Source of the DNA: Methanobacteriota archaeon
GTDB lineage: Archaea; Thermoplasmatota; Poseidoniia; Poseidoniales; Thalassarchaeaceae
Reading direction: 5' to 3'
NCBI GenBank assembly: GCA_019654055.1
Contig: BPDA01000009.1
Location: 1-39,826 of the forward strand
Length of the DNA stretch: 39,826 nt
Part shown: one piece after another, positions 15,891-25,343 of the stretch
Numbering within the stretch: the first letter of the stretch is position 1
Layout of the letters: the number at the start of each line of letters is the position of its first letter
The notes under the pieces: generated by a model
Databases searched by the model: none
What the model was told of the DNA's origin: nothing
What the model saw: the letters and a program-made list of their open reading frames with translations, nothing else
Translations under genes and position numbers: made by a program

Positions 15891-17507
15891 ATGTCCCAGC
15901 CAATCAATGAGCCGATTCTAGGATATGTCCCCGGAAGCAGCGAGAGATTCGCCCTCATGGATGAGATGGACCGCCAGATGGGCGAAGTCGTCGAGATACC
16001 GTGCATCATCAACGGCGAAGCGGTCTACACCGGAGTCACGACTACGCAGGTCATCCCCCATGACCATGGCCACGTCATCGCAAACGTTCACTTAGCGGGA
16101 AGGGCCGAGATGGAGGCCGCCTGCGATGCGGCAGTGCAGGCCCAGCAGGACTGGATTGACATCGGTCTCGAGGGACGCTGCGCGGTTTTCGAGCGCTGCG
16201 CCGACCTTCTTGCAGGAGACTGGCGCATGAGGGTCAACGCCGCAACCATGCTGAACCAGTCCAAGACGGCCTTCCAGGCCGAGATTGACGCTGCTTGCGA
16301 ACTGATTGACTTCTGGCGCTTCAACTGCCACTACGCCCGCGGCTTCCACGACGACTTCCAACCGCTGATATCGCCTGAGGGAGTCCAGAACTCCACCGAG
16401 ATACGACCTCTCGAGGGATTCGTCCTAGCCATAACGCCGTTCAACTTCACCAGCATAGCGGCAAACCTCCCCAGTGCTCCGGCGATAGTCGGCTGCACCT
16501 CGGTGTGGAAGCCGAGCCGGAACTCGTACCATTCCAACTACGTCCTGATGCAGCTGATGATGGAGGCAGGCCTGCCGGCGGGCGTCATCAACTTCCTGCC
16601 TGGCTCGGGCGCCGAAATCACTGAGATTGCTCTGGCAAACCCCGACTTCGCTGGCCTTCACTTCACCGGTTCTACCGCGACCTTCCAAGGACTATGGCAG
16701 GAGATCGGACTCGCCCTCCCAAACCTTCGCTCGTACCCCCGTATCGTAGGGGAGACGGGTGGCAAGGACTTCGTCGTGGCCCATCCGGACTGCGACCGCC
16801 AAGGCTTGCTCGTCGCACTTCTCCGAGGGGCTTTCGAGTATCAGGGGCAGAAGTGTTCGGCGGCCAGCCGCGCCTACATCCCGCAATCGGTCTGGAACGC
16901 CATCTCGGATGACCTCTGTGCTGAGATTGGCAAGATCAAGATGGGTGACGCCCGGGACTTCACCAACTTCATGACCGCTGTGATCGACCAGCGGGCCTTC
17001 GACAAGATCACCGGATACATCGAGCGCGCTCAAGCCCGCGACTGCTGCCAAATCGTCGTCGGAGGCGGCTCTGACGACAGCGAAGGCTGGTTCATCGAGC
17101 CGACAATCATAGTCACCACCAATCCTACCTCAGAGACGATGGTAGAGGAGATATTCGGACCGGTCCTTACAGTATACGTCTACGACGACGGGGACTTCGA
17201 CGAGGTTCTGCGAATCTGCGACGAGGCATCTCCATACGCCCTTACAGGATCGATTTTTTCGAATGACGAATCCAACATACAGAAGGCGTTCGAGGCACTA
17301 CGCTTCACCGCAGGGAACTTCTACATCAACGACAAGCCGACCGGGGCAGTCGTCGGCCAGCAGCCGTTCGGAGGGGCTAGGGCTAGTGGCACCAATGACA
17401 AGGCGGGCGGCCCCCTGAACCTGCTTCGCTGGATCAGCCCGCGCTCGGTCAAGAGGGCAATCGACATCCCACAGGACTGGGGCTACCCGTTCATGGGTGA
17501 GGACTGA
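15891..17507 (+). CDS. pruA: L-glutamate gamma-semialdehyde (1-pyrroline-5-carboxylate) dehydrogenase
   Basis: This 538-aa aldehyde dehydrogenase oxidises P5C/glutamate semialdehyde to glutamate with NAD+. The catalytic Glu is in VGETGGKD (about E288) and the nucleophilic Cys in YQGQKCSAASR (about C322). ITPFNFTSIAANLP and FTGSTATFQ are cofactor-binding regions. These motifs and the length match the ALDH4 group known from mitochondria and some bacteria, not the shorter RocA form. The stop overlaps the ATG of the symporter gene (TGATGG). This suggests that the pair serves uptake and oxidation of proline or a related amino acid. Proline dehydrogenase is not in the window. Confidence 0.93.
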   Translation: MSQPINEPILGYVPGSSERFALMDEMDRQMGEVVEIPCIINGEAVYTGVTTTQVIPHDHGHVIANVHLAGRAEMEAACDAAVQAQQDWIDIGLEGRCAVFERCADLLAGDWRMRVNAATMLNQSKTAFQAEIDAACELIDFWRFNCHYARGFHDDFQPLISPEGVQNSTEIRPLEGFVLAITPFNFTSIAANLPSAPAIVGCTSVWKPSRNSYHSNYVLMQLMMEAGLPAGVINFLPGSGAEITEIALANPDFAGLHFTGSTATFQGLWQEIGLALPNLRSYPRIVGETGGKDFVVAHPDCDRQGLLVALLRGAFEYQGQKCSAASRAYIPQSVWNAISDDLCAEIGKIKMGDARDFTNFMTAVIDQRAFDKITGYIERAQARDCCQIVVGGGSDDSEGWFIEPTIIVTTNPTSETMVEEIFGPVLTVYVYDDGDFDEVLRICDEASPYALTGSIFSNDESNIQKAFEALRFTAGNFYINDKPTGAVVGQQPFGGARASGTNDKAGGPLNLLRWISPRSVKRAIDIPQDWGYPFMGED

Positions 17508-18954
17508 TGGACGTACTGGTCGCCTACGCACTTCTTCTGGGCACGCTCGGATTATTCGGTTACATCGGATACCAGGCATCGGCTGCCAAGGAAATCGAGG
17601 CTGATGAGTATCTCTCAGCCAGAGGGTCGCAGGACTGGCTGCGAATAGGGCTGAGCCTGTTCGCCTCGGGAATGGGGATATGGATTCTATTCGCCCCTTC
17701 CGAGGTCGGCTACTATGGCGGCTTCTGGGACGTCGTGGGCTATGCCGTCTCTGCCGCCACGCCATTCCTGCTGCTGGCCTATGTCGGCCCGATGATCCGC
17801 GAGAGGCTGCCTTCAGGCGTCACGCTCGCCGACTACGTACGCATCAGATTGGGCAGGCCGATGCAGGTCTATGTCGGAATAATCTCGGTGCTCTACATGT
17901 TCACCTTCCTGTTCGCCGAGTTCACTGCGATCGGGAAGGCGATGGAAACGCTATCCACAATGGAGCCGCTGATTCCGATGGCATTGGTGGGAATCGTCAC
18001 CGCGGGCTACATCTCCAGAGGGGGACTTCCCGCTTCCCTAGCTACCGATCGGGTGCAAGCATGGACCATCCTCTTTCTAGTGGTGGCCTTGCTTCTGGTG
18101 CTTTTCGGAGGTGACATCGACGGCCTGATTGCCGATGCCAAGGCATACAATCCAGAAGACTCCTGGAGCATCGGCTCGATGTCATCCATGGATTCCTTCG
18201 AATCGGGCCTAGCTCTGATAGTGGCCATCACCGCAGCAGAGATGTTCTCGCAGGGCAATTGGCAGCGGGCATGGGCATCCGAGTCCGATGAGGCCTCTGA
18301 CCAAGGGTGCATGGCTCGCTGCGGGAATGGTGCTACCGCTCGTCCTCGTGATGGGCGTCCTTGGCACCGTGGTCGCTGGACAGGGTGCGGTGGAAGATCC
18401 ATCTGCGGCATTTTTCTACCTGATAGAGGATGCAGGAACTCTCTTCGTCGCTGCATTCATCGTACTTGCCGTGGCACTAGTATGTTCCAGCGTCGATACC
18501 CTTCAGAATGCCGTGGTGGCTTCGGTCTCGCGAGACCTCAGCGACGGCTCATTGGGACTGCAAGAATGCACGCTACCTCACGATCGGCCTGATACCCATC
18601 GCGATCTACCTGGCCACCGGGCCCACAATCGCCGGATTCACGTTCGATGCGCTTAGTGTGTTCAAGATATTCCTGTTCGCCGACCTGCTCGCGGCCGCTA
18701 CTGTGATGCCCGTCCTCCTCACCCTGTGGGACAGAGTATCAGCCAAAGGCGCCCTGATGGGTGCCATCTGCGGCCTGCTATCCGTGATCGCCTACGGGAC
18801 AATCACTGAGGATATCGGGACCGGCATCGGATACGTGTTCTCGCCGACCAACGAATTCGGTCTGGCCAACCTAGATGTCTTCCTGTCGGCGGTAATCGGC
18901 TCCGCCCTCGTGACTGTGGCTGGCTCCTACGCCCTGCCCGATGAATCCGCTTGA
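17507..18954 (+). CDS. Sodium:solute symporter (SSS family), two apparent frameshifts
   Basis: This is an SSS-family membrane carrier with about 12-13 helices, probably for proline or another amino acid given its partner pruA. It is read in three frames. The frame from 17507 carries MFSQGNWQRAWASES, a typical SSS segment. The sequence continues in the next frame from about 18295 (LTKGAWLAAGMVLP) and again in the third frame from about 18565 (ARYLTIGLIPIAIY). Removing one base at each point restores 481 uninterrupted codons, and the protein reads smoothly across both joints. I therefore treat this as one gene with two single-base insertions, most likely sequencing errors, although a real pseudogene is possible. 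The stop overlaps the TTG start of the PAP2-like gene. Confidence 0.82.
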
Positions 18955-19769
18955 TTCATTTGCCTGACCGACACGCCAAGGCCGTGTTCGGCCCGCACCC
19001 ATCTAGGATTCACGCCTTGGTTATGCCTTGGAAGGGGTTCTGGCGCTCGACGTGGTCACGCCGTGAGGGGATGGGCGGATACTGGTTCCCAATCGAGATG
19101 TTCTTCTTCGGCCTGCTCTTCGTGGCCGTCCCCTACTTCGCTTCCAACAACATCGCAGCACACTACCTCGAGACTGTGTGGGACCCGGAAATCTGGCTGG
19201 ACAGGCAGATACCAGTGGTCAACTGGATGATCATCCCGTATGCCGCCCTGTACCTGTTCTACCCAGCCACACTAGCAATCAGCCCAAGGGACGACAGAGG
19301 TAGGGCCGAACTGATTCTGGCCATGCAGGGACTCATTCTCATCACCCTCTTCTGCACCTTCTTCTTCCTCGTCCTCCCTGCCGAGATTGACCTCAGGGAC
19401 CAGCTTGACATGGACTCGCTAAGTGGGATTGAGGCCTCTCTGTTCGGATTCATCCATTTCTCCGACAACCCGTGGAACGCCTGGCCCAGCCTGCACATCG
19501 TCCACTCTTACCTGCTTGCTAGGATGATGACTCTATGGATTAATCGCGAGCATGGCGAAAAGCCACTGGCGAAAGCATTCCTAGTCGTTCTTTGGGTCGA
19601 GTACGCCCTCCTGTGCGTGAGCATACTGACCACCAAGCAGCATTACCTGTTCGACCTATTTACAGGGCTCGTAACCGCCATGGTTGCTTGGAAACTGTTC
19701 GAGTACGCCCTAAGTCTCGCAGAGCGCCACTCCCCCAGCAGAATCGCTGATGAAGCGGACTGGGCATGA
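18951..19769 (+). CDS. PAP2 / Aur1-like membrane phosphatase or phosphotransferase
   Basis: This protein of about 272 aa has about six hydrophobic helices. The PAP2-superfamily active-site motifs are visible as WPSLHIVHSYLLA (motif with catalytic His) and TTKQHYLFDLFTG (second His and Asp). The first motif, with the Lys/Arg-containing stretch, is degenerate, as in the inositolphosphotransferase (Aur1/Ipt1) branch. Substrates of this group are phospholipid headgroups or lipid phosphates at the membrane. The track start is TTG 18951, overlapping the symporter stop; ATG 19023 is a good alternative. The product may act in membrane lipid turnover, but the substrate is unknown. Confidence 0.75.
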   Translation: MIHLPDRHAKAVFGPHPSRIHALVMPWKGFWRSTWSRREGMGGYWFPIEMFFFGLLFVAVPYFASNNIAAHYLETVWDPEIWLDRQIPVVNWMIIPYAALYLFYPATLAISPRDDRGRAELILAMQGLILITLFCTFFFLVLPAEIDLRDQLDMDSLSGIEASLFGFIHFSDNPWNAWPSLHIVHSYLLARMMTLWINREHGEKPLAKAFLVVLWVEYALLCVSILTTKQHYLFDLFTGLVTAMVAWKLFEYALSLAERHSPSRIADEADWA

Positions 19770-21893
19770 TTAGTTGTAAACCATCGGCAGGAAGCCGTTT
19801 GCCGCGGTTTCGCATGCATTAGATACATCGTCGAGACGTTGTAGGACTCGGTACATGTGTACGGCGGCCAGAGGATCGTCCTCGCCGATGCTGAACACGA
19901 ACCCAGCCGCCCGACTTTCTGCCAAGTCAGACTCGTGCTCAGCCAGATTGACCTGATCGATTAGATCACCTAGCTTCTCTCGGCCAGATCTGGTATATCC
20001 TGAGAGCGTCAGGTCACGCAATGCTTCGACAGTATCCTCGTAGGTAGCCGCAGTCTTAGCGACCGCTTGTGCCATTTCCTTGAGTAGGGTTTTGGCCTCC
20101 GCATTGTCATAGAGTGGTCTGAATGAGAGTTGTTCGGCGACATTTTGAGCATAGTCGGCAATTCGATCCTGGCGAGCTAGCATGTGGTAGAAATCATCAG
20201 ACCTCATCAGCAGATTCCACTTACCTGAACCGACTCTCCTTCGCAAATCATTCTTCACATTGTCAGCGTTCAATTCGGCCAATATAGTCGCCTCTATGGC
20301 TTCGCTAGGATCCTTTCCGTCTACTGCGTTGTTCACTGCATCCAACATGTGGTTGACCGTCTCCTCGACTGCCTCCGCGTGAGTGTGGAAAAGTTCGAAG
20401 TAGGTGGGAGCCCCCTTCTCAGCATCACCTCCCGCATCGGCCAGTGCGTCCTCAACGAAGATCTCGTTATCCCTAGTTACCCACATCACATAACCTACCA
20501 TCAAGAACGAAATGGGGATGATGACTAGGAGATTAATTGGATCCGACCCACTTGCCACGTATATCACCACGGATCCAAAGCCGGCAGCAGGTAGACTAGC
20601 AACCCAAGATGCTACGATTTTCCCAAATACTCTGAAATCCACATTCTTGGCACCACCTGCTAATCCAACACCAACCACTGCGCCAACAAGCGTATGAGTT
20701 GTCGAGACAGGTACCGCAAGGAACGGCATCGAGAAGAGCAGGATAGTGGTCGCTGCACCAAACTCGGCCGCGAAACCCCTTGTCGGAGTGATGTCTGTAA
20801 TCTTGTGGCCGATGGTGTCCATGACTCTCCACCCCCATGTCATCACACCAATCGCTATACCGATGCTCCCTAGGAGCACTAGCCAAGTGGGAACAGGGGC
20901 CTCGGCAGCAAGTTTTCCTCCATCGGAGAGGATTTGGTAGACCGCTGCCATCGGACCAATCGCATTAGAACGGTCATTCGCTCCGTGTGCGAATGCAACA
21001 TATGCGGCAGTGATTACCTGCAGCCAGACGAATATCCGCTCAACGCCATGGAAACCCTCCTTCTCACCCTTGAATTCGTAGTTCCTCAGAACATATGCCA
21101 GAACACCCGCGGCGATTGTCGCAATAATCAGAGCCAGAATGATGCTGTTGATCGGGAACCAGGCGTTTTCGACCATCGGATTCCAACTACCATTCTCCTT
21201 GACAGGTAACCAATCGTACTTGCTTTCTATCCAACCGTTACTCTCCGCTCTCGCGAAGAAGCCCTTCAGTGCCTTGAACTGTAGCGCGATTCCGAGGACG
21301 AAGAATGTCGGAATAGCGAGAATCGGGGCCAGCCACTTCGATCTTGCAATCGGGTCTTCGGCCTCAAGTATAGTTCCTCTAACTATGTAGAATGTGAAGA
21401 AGGCCAGCAGGCCGCCCATTAGTGGGCTCGCGACCCAAGACATCACCACCTTGCTAACGACTTCCCAGTCGATTAGTGAGGTGCTATGCTGTACCTCTAG
21501 AACTAAGCCAACTCCTAATATCCCGCCTATGATGCTGTGAGTGGTGGACACAGGAAGCCCCAGTCTGGTAGCTATGGTTAGCCAAACCGCAGCTGCCATC
21601 ATGGCAGCGATAAATGCGTACATCAGATCGTTAGCGAAGGCCGGAGATATAGTATCGAAATCCTCGATGTAGAGAATTCCCTTGCGAACTGTATCAGTAA
21701 CCGCATCCCCCGCGAAGAATGCACCAGCGAACTCAAAGATTGCAGCTACAATCACTGCTTGCTTCAGAGTTAGTGCGCGTGAGCCGACCGAAGTCCCCAT
21801 TGCATTGGCAACATCGTTGGCACCAATGTTCCAGGCCATGTAGGCACATACTGCAAGAGAGAGAATCAGAACTAGCGTCATCACTGGTTCCAT
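19770..21893 (-). CDS. PiT-family inorganic phosphate transporter with C-terminal DUF47/PhoU-like domain
   Basis: This 707-aa protein joins two modules. The N-terminal part (about 1-480) has the duplicated PiT signature: WNIGANDVANAMGTSVGSRAL in the first half and FAHGANDRSNAIGPMA in the second, with VSTTH repeated in both halves. The C-terminal part (about 500-707) is soluble and helical, with HAEAVEETVNHML, EHESDLAESRAAGFVF and LQRLDDVSNACETAANG. This matches the DUF47/PhoU-like fold usually encoded as a separate gene beside PiT. It probably moves phosphate with H+ or Na+ and contains its own regulatory domain. The gene is divergent from an AbrB-PhoU protein. Its DNA is clearly less GC-rich than most neighbours. 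Confidence 0.9.
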   Translation of the reverse strand: MEPVMTLVLILSLAVCAYMAWNIGANDVANAMGTSVGSRALTLKQAVIVAAIFEFAGAFFAGDAVTDTVRKGILYIEDFDTISPAFANDLMYAFIAAMMAAAVWLTIATRLGLPVSTTHSIIGGILGVGLVLEVQHSTSLIDWEVVSKVVMSWVASPLMGGLLAFFTFYIVRGTILEAEDPIARSKWLAPILAIPTFFVLGIALQFKALKGFFARAESNGWIESKYDWLPVKENGSWNPMVENAWFPINSIILALIIATIAAGVLAYVLRNYEFKGEKEGFHGVERIFVWLQVITAAYVAFAHGANDRSNAIGPMAAVYQILSDGGKLAAEAPVPTWLVLLGSIGIAIGVMTWGWRVMDTIGHKITDITPTRGFAAEFGAATTILLFSMPFLAVPVSTTHTLVGAVVGVGLAGGAKNVDFRVFGKIVASWVASLPAAGFGSVVIYVASGSDPINLLVIIPISFLMVGYVMWVTRDNEIFVEDALADAGGDAEKGAPTYFELFHTHAEAVEETVNHMLDAVNNAVDGKDPSEAIEATILAELNADNVKNDLRRRVGSGKWNLLMRSDDFYHMLARQDRIADYAQNVAEQLSFRPLYDNAEAKTLLKEMAQAVAKTAATYEDTVEALRDLTLSGYTRSGREKLGDLIDQVNLAEHESDLAESRAAGFVFSIGEDDPLAAVHMYRVLQRLDDVSNACETAANGFLPMVYN

Positions 21894-21940
21894 TGCACTC
21901 CCCGCATTGCCAGAGGTACTTCATGGGGAAGATGCGTAAT

Positions 21941-21948
21941 CTATATAG
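21941..21948 (+). promoter_or_regulatory. TATA-box-like element for the PhoU-type regulator
   Basis: CTATATAG, within an AT-rich run, ends 22 bases before the ATG at 21971 and is centred about 27 bases upstream. An archaeal TATA box there would place the start of transcription at or next to the ATG, suggesting a leaderless mRNA. The element is nearly symmetric and may also serve the divergent PiT gene, whose start is about 50 bases to the left. Confidence 0.5.
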
Positions 21949-21970
21949 TAATAATTAGAATCGCCGATTC

Positions 21971-23008
21971 ATGCCCATAGGGCCGGGTGAACAAGACGTC
22001 CGCAGATTGCAACTGACCGGCGGTTCGACATACACCATGAGTCTGCCCAAACCTTGGGTGTTGACGAACAATCTCTCCGCTCGGGATGGCATCCGCGTTG
22101 AATGGAGGCCAACAGGAGAACTTTCCCTTACTCCTCTAGATGTGCCAGAGGAGATAAAGACGCTCGTCGAGCTGAATCTTGACAGAATTCCCGAAGGTGC
22201 ATTGTATGATCACCTGATGGGAGCGTATCTCTCAGGGGCCCGCGAGATTTCGGCTCAAAGTGAAATTCAGTTTAGCCGAGAAATTCGCAGCGAGATACGC
22301 AGGTTCCTCCGTTCTACGAGAGGGTTTGAAATCGGAGAACAATCGGAAACCAGTGTACATCTGATTAGCCTTCTGAATGCAGGAGAGCTCCCTCTCCACG
22401 CAAGTCTGAACAGGATGTACCTACTACTATCATCCTTGGTTCGTGACACGTTTGAAGTCCTTACAGGGTCCGATGATGAGTTGATTTCTGATTTCGAAGA
22501 ACGAGAGAGGGAAGTCGATGGTCTACATTATTTGATCGAGAGACAAGTTGGTTCTATGCTGGATTCACAGCAAGTTGCTAGGTCGCTTGGATTGGGTAGG
22601 AAGCAAGGTGTTGAACACGCCAATCTTGCAAGGTCACTGGAGCGAATGATGGACCACGCGCACGAGATGGCTCGCCTAACATTGGAGACGACTCCCCGGC
22701 CACGCTTGAAGTCCGAAGAATTCCCTCTTTCCGCACTGCCTATGTGGATGGACGCGCAAAAATCTCTGATGATAAATCTGCGAACTCATGACTCCTATCA
22801 GATAGAAGAAGCACGCGATTCGCTGAAAGCCGCACAATTGTCTCTAAAAGAGCACGAAGAGGGCCTCTGGACCGGACGGAGAAAAGCCTCCCGCTTGCTT
22901 TTCGAGGATCGGATATCTGAATCGATTCGTCGGATTTGCGCCTATTCGAGAGATTTTGGGGAGATTCTGCTCAATATGATTGCATACGATTCCATCCAGC
23001 GCGAATGA
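21971..23008 (+). CDS. AbrB/PhoU-domain phosphate regulator
   Basis: This 345-aa cytosolic protein begins with a SpoVT/AbrB-like segment, VRRLQLTGGSTYTMSLPKPW, the hallmark of archaeal PhoU-type regulators. Two PhoU-like three-helix bundles follow: EEREREVDGLHYLIERQV in the first, and DRISESIRRICAYSRDFGEILLN in the second. PhoU proteins sense phosphate status through the transporter and hold it in check; the AbrB part suggests DNA binding. Both the position, divergent from the PiT gene with only 77 bases between, and the TATA-like element fit a joint phosphate regulon. The DNA is less GC-rich than most of the window (43-53% in two sampled 60-base lines against 63% in purA). It converges on the thioredoxin-CcdA gene. 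Confidence 0.85.
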   Translation: MPIGPGEQDVRRLQLTGGSTYTMSLPKPWVLTNNLSARDGIRVEWRPTGELSLTPLDVPEEIKTLVELNLDRIPEGALYDHLMGAYLSGAREISAQSEIQFSREIRSEIRRFLRSTRGFEIGEQSETSVHLISLLNAGELPLHASLNRMYLLLSSLVRDTFEVLTGSDDELISDFEEREREVDGLHYLIERQVGSMLDSQQVARSLGLGRKQGVEHANLARSLERMMDHAHEMARLTLETTPRPRLKSEEFPLSALPMWMDAQKSLMINLRTHDSYQIEEARDSLKAAQLSLKEHEEGLWTGRRKASRLLFEDRISESIRRICAYSRDFGEILLNMIAYDSIQRE

Positions 23009-23011
23009 GCG

Positions 23012-24458
23012 CTAGAAAAGGGCGGCAACCTTCTCAGGCTGGGTCAAGTAAACCAGTAGCCCTATCCCGGCGAACATCATCATCCACGCACCGGTCGCCT
23101 TGACTATCCCAGTAGACCGCCGTAGGAAATCTAGCATGGCCTGCCTCCCCATCCCGACCAGCGCTGTAACCGTAATCATGAGCAACGTCACTGAGAGGAT
23201 GAGTCCGGCCATCCCGAAGGCGAAGGCACCGTTTCCGACCACTGCGAGCCAAGCAACGAACGGGAAGACCGCCGCGGCGGTGCAGTCGACCGAGGCCGCA
23301 CTGTAGCCTATGCCCCACAGGTACATGTTGCGTCTAGGTGTGAACTGCTCATCCATCTCTGTGGTCTGATAGCTGTCCAGTGCCCCTTGGACCCAGTTCA
23401 GCAGGTGAGAGGTCCATCCCAGAAGCATCAGGGCACCGAGAATTACCAGCAACCATGCAATGGCAATCGCGATGTCATGCAAAACTCCGGAGAGGTCAAT
23501 GATTTCGTCAAGTCCGAAGATGACAGCTCCTACCGCACCGAAGAAGGTCAGTTGACCTAGTGCAGCGTAGCCGCCGACCTCAATAGGCTTGGGCATGCTG
23601 CCAGAGAGCTTGCCCGCCTCTCGCAGTTCGTCCTCCCTCATCCCGAGATTGAGGTAGTACGCGATGTATGACGGAAGGACCGGGAAGGCGCACGGCGAGA
23701 AGTATACTAGGATACCCAAAAACAGGCCGATTACGAATACCCCTGAGAGCGATCGATCGGCCTTCTCAATGCCGAAGCGCAGGTCACCCGCCTCGCCAGC
23801 ATTGGCGCTAGCAACTGCCGAGTCGAATGACGACCAACCATCAAGCGGAGTCCCGGTGTTCTCCTTGGCTACGGCATAGCCCTCGTGGTCGACCACAATC
23901 ACCAGTGGGATGGCCTGGGCCGAGTAATACTCGACCAAGTCCCCTGTGCTACCATCCTCGAGGATTACGACGTCAGGGCCCTCCGTTGGCCACGGGCCAC
24001 GGCATATGCTTGTCAGAGCCGGTGTCGCCGAAGGTCCCGTTGATGTCGTCAAAACTCTCGTAGCCGTACCAGGACCCGATTGATAGTGCCACTACCCCGT
24101 ACGGGCCGTCGAGAGCCTGCCAATCCCCGAGACTCTGGTCGATGTGTGTCTGGACGTAGTGGCAGTTGGTGCAGTCGACCGCCATGAAGTCGAGGACCAC
24201 CACGCTCCCTCGCAGGTCCGAGAGCCGTACCATACCGGAATCGTCGGCGACAGCATCGTCTATCCCCGTCCGGTTCATCGTCGCGACCTCGAAGTCAGGA
24301 ACCTGTTCTATGTCGTCGGACACCCCATATGCCGATGCTGAGAGGCCAAACAGAGACAGTGAGGCGTAACCTATGATGCAGAACAGCACGACCCCGACGC
24401 CGAACGCCTGCCAAGTCTCCTTCTGGCGCAGAACCCCGAAGTCTAGTCCCGCCACCAT
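23012..24458 (-). CDS. Thioredoxin-like / CcdA (DsbD-type) fusion protein, one apparent frameshift
   Basis: The reconstructed protein is 481 aa. A signal-anchor helix (VGVVLFCIIGYASLSLFG) is followed by an extracytoplasmic thioredoxin-like domain with DCTNCHYV as its CxxC site. A CcdA-like six-helix module follows, with the paired redox Cys motifs FSPCAFPVLPSY and SVDCTAAAVFPF. CcdA proteins pass electrons from cytosolic thioredoxin across the membrane, and the fused domain is the likely receiver. The track splits the gene at 23973/24052. Removing one base in the GGGCCC run near 23976-23981 restores the frame, joining PWPVANGGP to DVVILEDG. The track's first start (24557) would run to the base next to tRNA-Val, so ATG 24458 is preferred. 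Confidence 0.85.
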
Positions 24459-24557
24459 GAAACGCCGAATTAGGGCCGACTTTTGATTCCGGCGGGAGTA
24501 GTGCTCCCGAGACGAGTCATCACGCTTATTGCCGAATCGCGGCTGGCAACGGGCCAC

Positions 24558-24633
24558 GGGCTCGTGGTCTAGGGGTTATGACGTCGCCTTCACACGGCGA
24601 AGATCGCAGGTTCAATTCCTGCCGAGCCCACCA
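24558..24633 (+). tRNA. tRNA-Val (anticodon CAC), CCA encoded
   Basis: The cloverleaf can be folded by hand. The 7-bp acceptor is GGGCTCG/CGAGCCC. The anticodon arm is TCGCC-TTCACAC-GGCGA with anticodon CAC. The T-arm is GCAGG-TTCAATT-CCTGC. The discriminator is A at 24630, followed by an encoded CCA. There is no intron. The deoC stop on the opposite strand follows at once. Confidence 0.95.
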
Positions 24634-25338
24634 TCATCCAACAAGTTCGTCGAGCAGCGAAGATGCGCCAATCCTCAGTCTCGCCGCCCCCTTTATGGCA
24701 GGATCCTCCGAGTTGACGAGACTCAGCAGGCGCTCAACATCACTGAGGGTGCTAATCCCCCCTGATAGCTTGACCCCGGGTTTGCTTCCCATCGTCACCC
24801 CGTGCCTCATTACCTCGAAGGCCAGAATCCCGGCAGCCTCGTCGCTGCACCCTCCGCGCTTGCCAGTGGAACTCTTGACGAAGTCCGCGCCCGCTGCCAG
24901 CGCCATTCGCGCGCAGGCACGCATCCGACGCTCGTCGAGCAGGGAGGTCTCGATGATGACCTTTAGCACACAACCGGCCGAGGCCTCGCGCATGGCAATC
25001 AGCATCGCCAGCTCGGACTCCCCTGGAAACCCCTCGTCCTCGCGCGGCTCGAGGACGCAGTCGATCTCGTCCGCCCCTGCCTGAACGGCAGCGCGGATCG
25101 CATCGGACGCAGCAGCGGGGTCGCTATCACCCACGGGGAAGCCAGCGGCCACGGCAGCCACCGGTATCCTGCCGTCCAATCGCCCCTTGACGTAGGGTAC
25201 GTGCTCGGAGAAGACGCATACGGCCGCAGGACGGTGCTCGTTTGCCCTCTCGCACAGGGCATCCAGGGCAGTCTCGCTGGCACTGTGGTCGAGCAGTGTC
25301 AGGTCGAGTAGGTCGAGCACGCCTCTAGCGTCCATCAT
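24634..25338 (-). CDS. deoC: Deoxyribose-phosphate aldolase
   Basis: This 234-aa TIM-barrel class I aldolase splits 2-deoxyribose-5-phosphate into glyceraldehyde-3-phosphate and acetaldehyde, in nucleoside salvage. The three family residues are visible: Asp in EIDCVLEP, the Schiff-base Lys in ADFVKSSTGK (about K155), and the second Lys in PGVKLSGG (about K190). Length is normal. It starts five bases after the reconstructed serC stop, so it is probably co-transcribed with serC. Its 3' end abuts the CCA of tRNA-Val on the opposite strand. Confidence 0.92.
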   Translation of the reverse strand: MMDARGVLDLLDLTLLDHSASETALDALCERANEHRPAAVCVFSEHVPYVKGRLDGRIPVAAVAAGFPVGDSDPAAASDAIRAAVQAGADEIDCVLEPREDEGFPGESELAMLIAMREASAGCVLKVIIETSLLDERRMRACARMALAAGADFVKSSTGKRGGCSDEAAGILAFEVMRHGVTMGSKPGVKLSGGISTLSDVERLLSLVNSEDPAIKGAARLRIGASSLLDELVG

Positions 25339-25343
25339 ATCAC

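Noticed and set aside
17507-18954. The symporter as a true pseudogene
   Set aside because: Outside two single-base shifts the protein reads through without stops and keeps conserved helices, unlike a decaying gene. A pseudogene is not excluded but is less likely.
24558-24633. tRNA-Val as an integration site
   Set aside because: No integrase, no direct repeat of the tRNA 3' end and only ordinary metabolic genes nearby.
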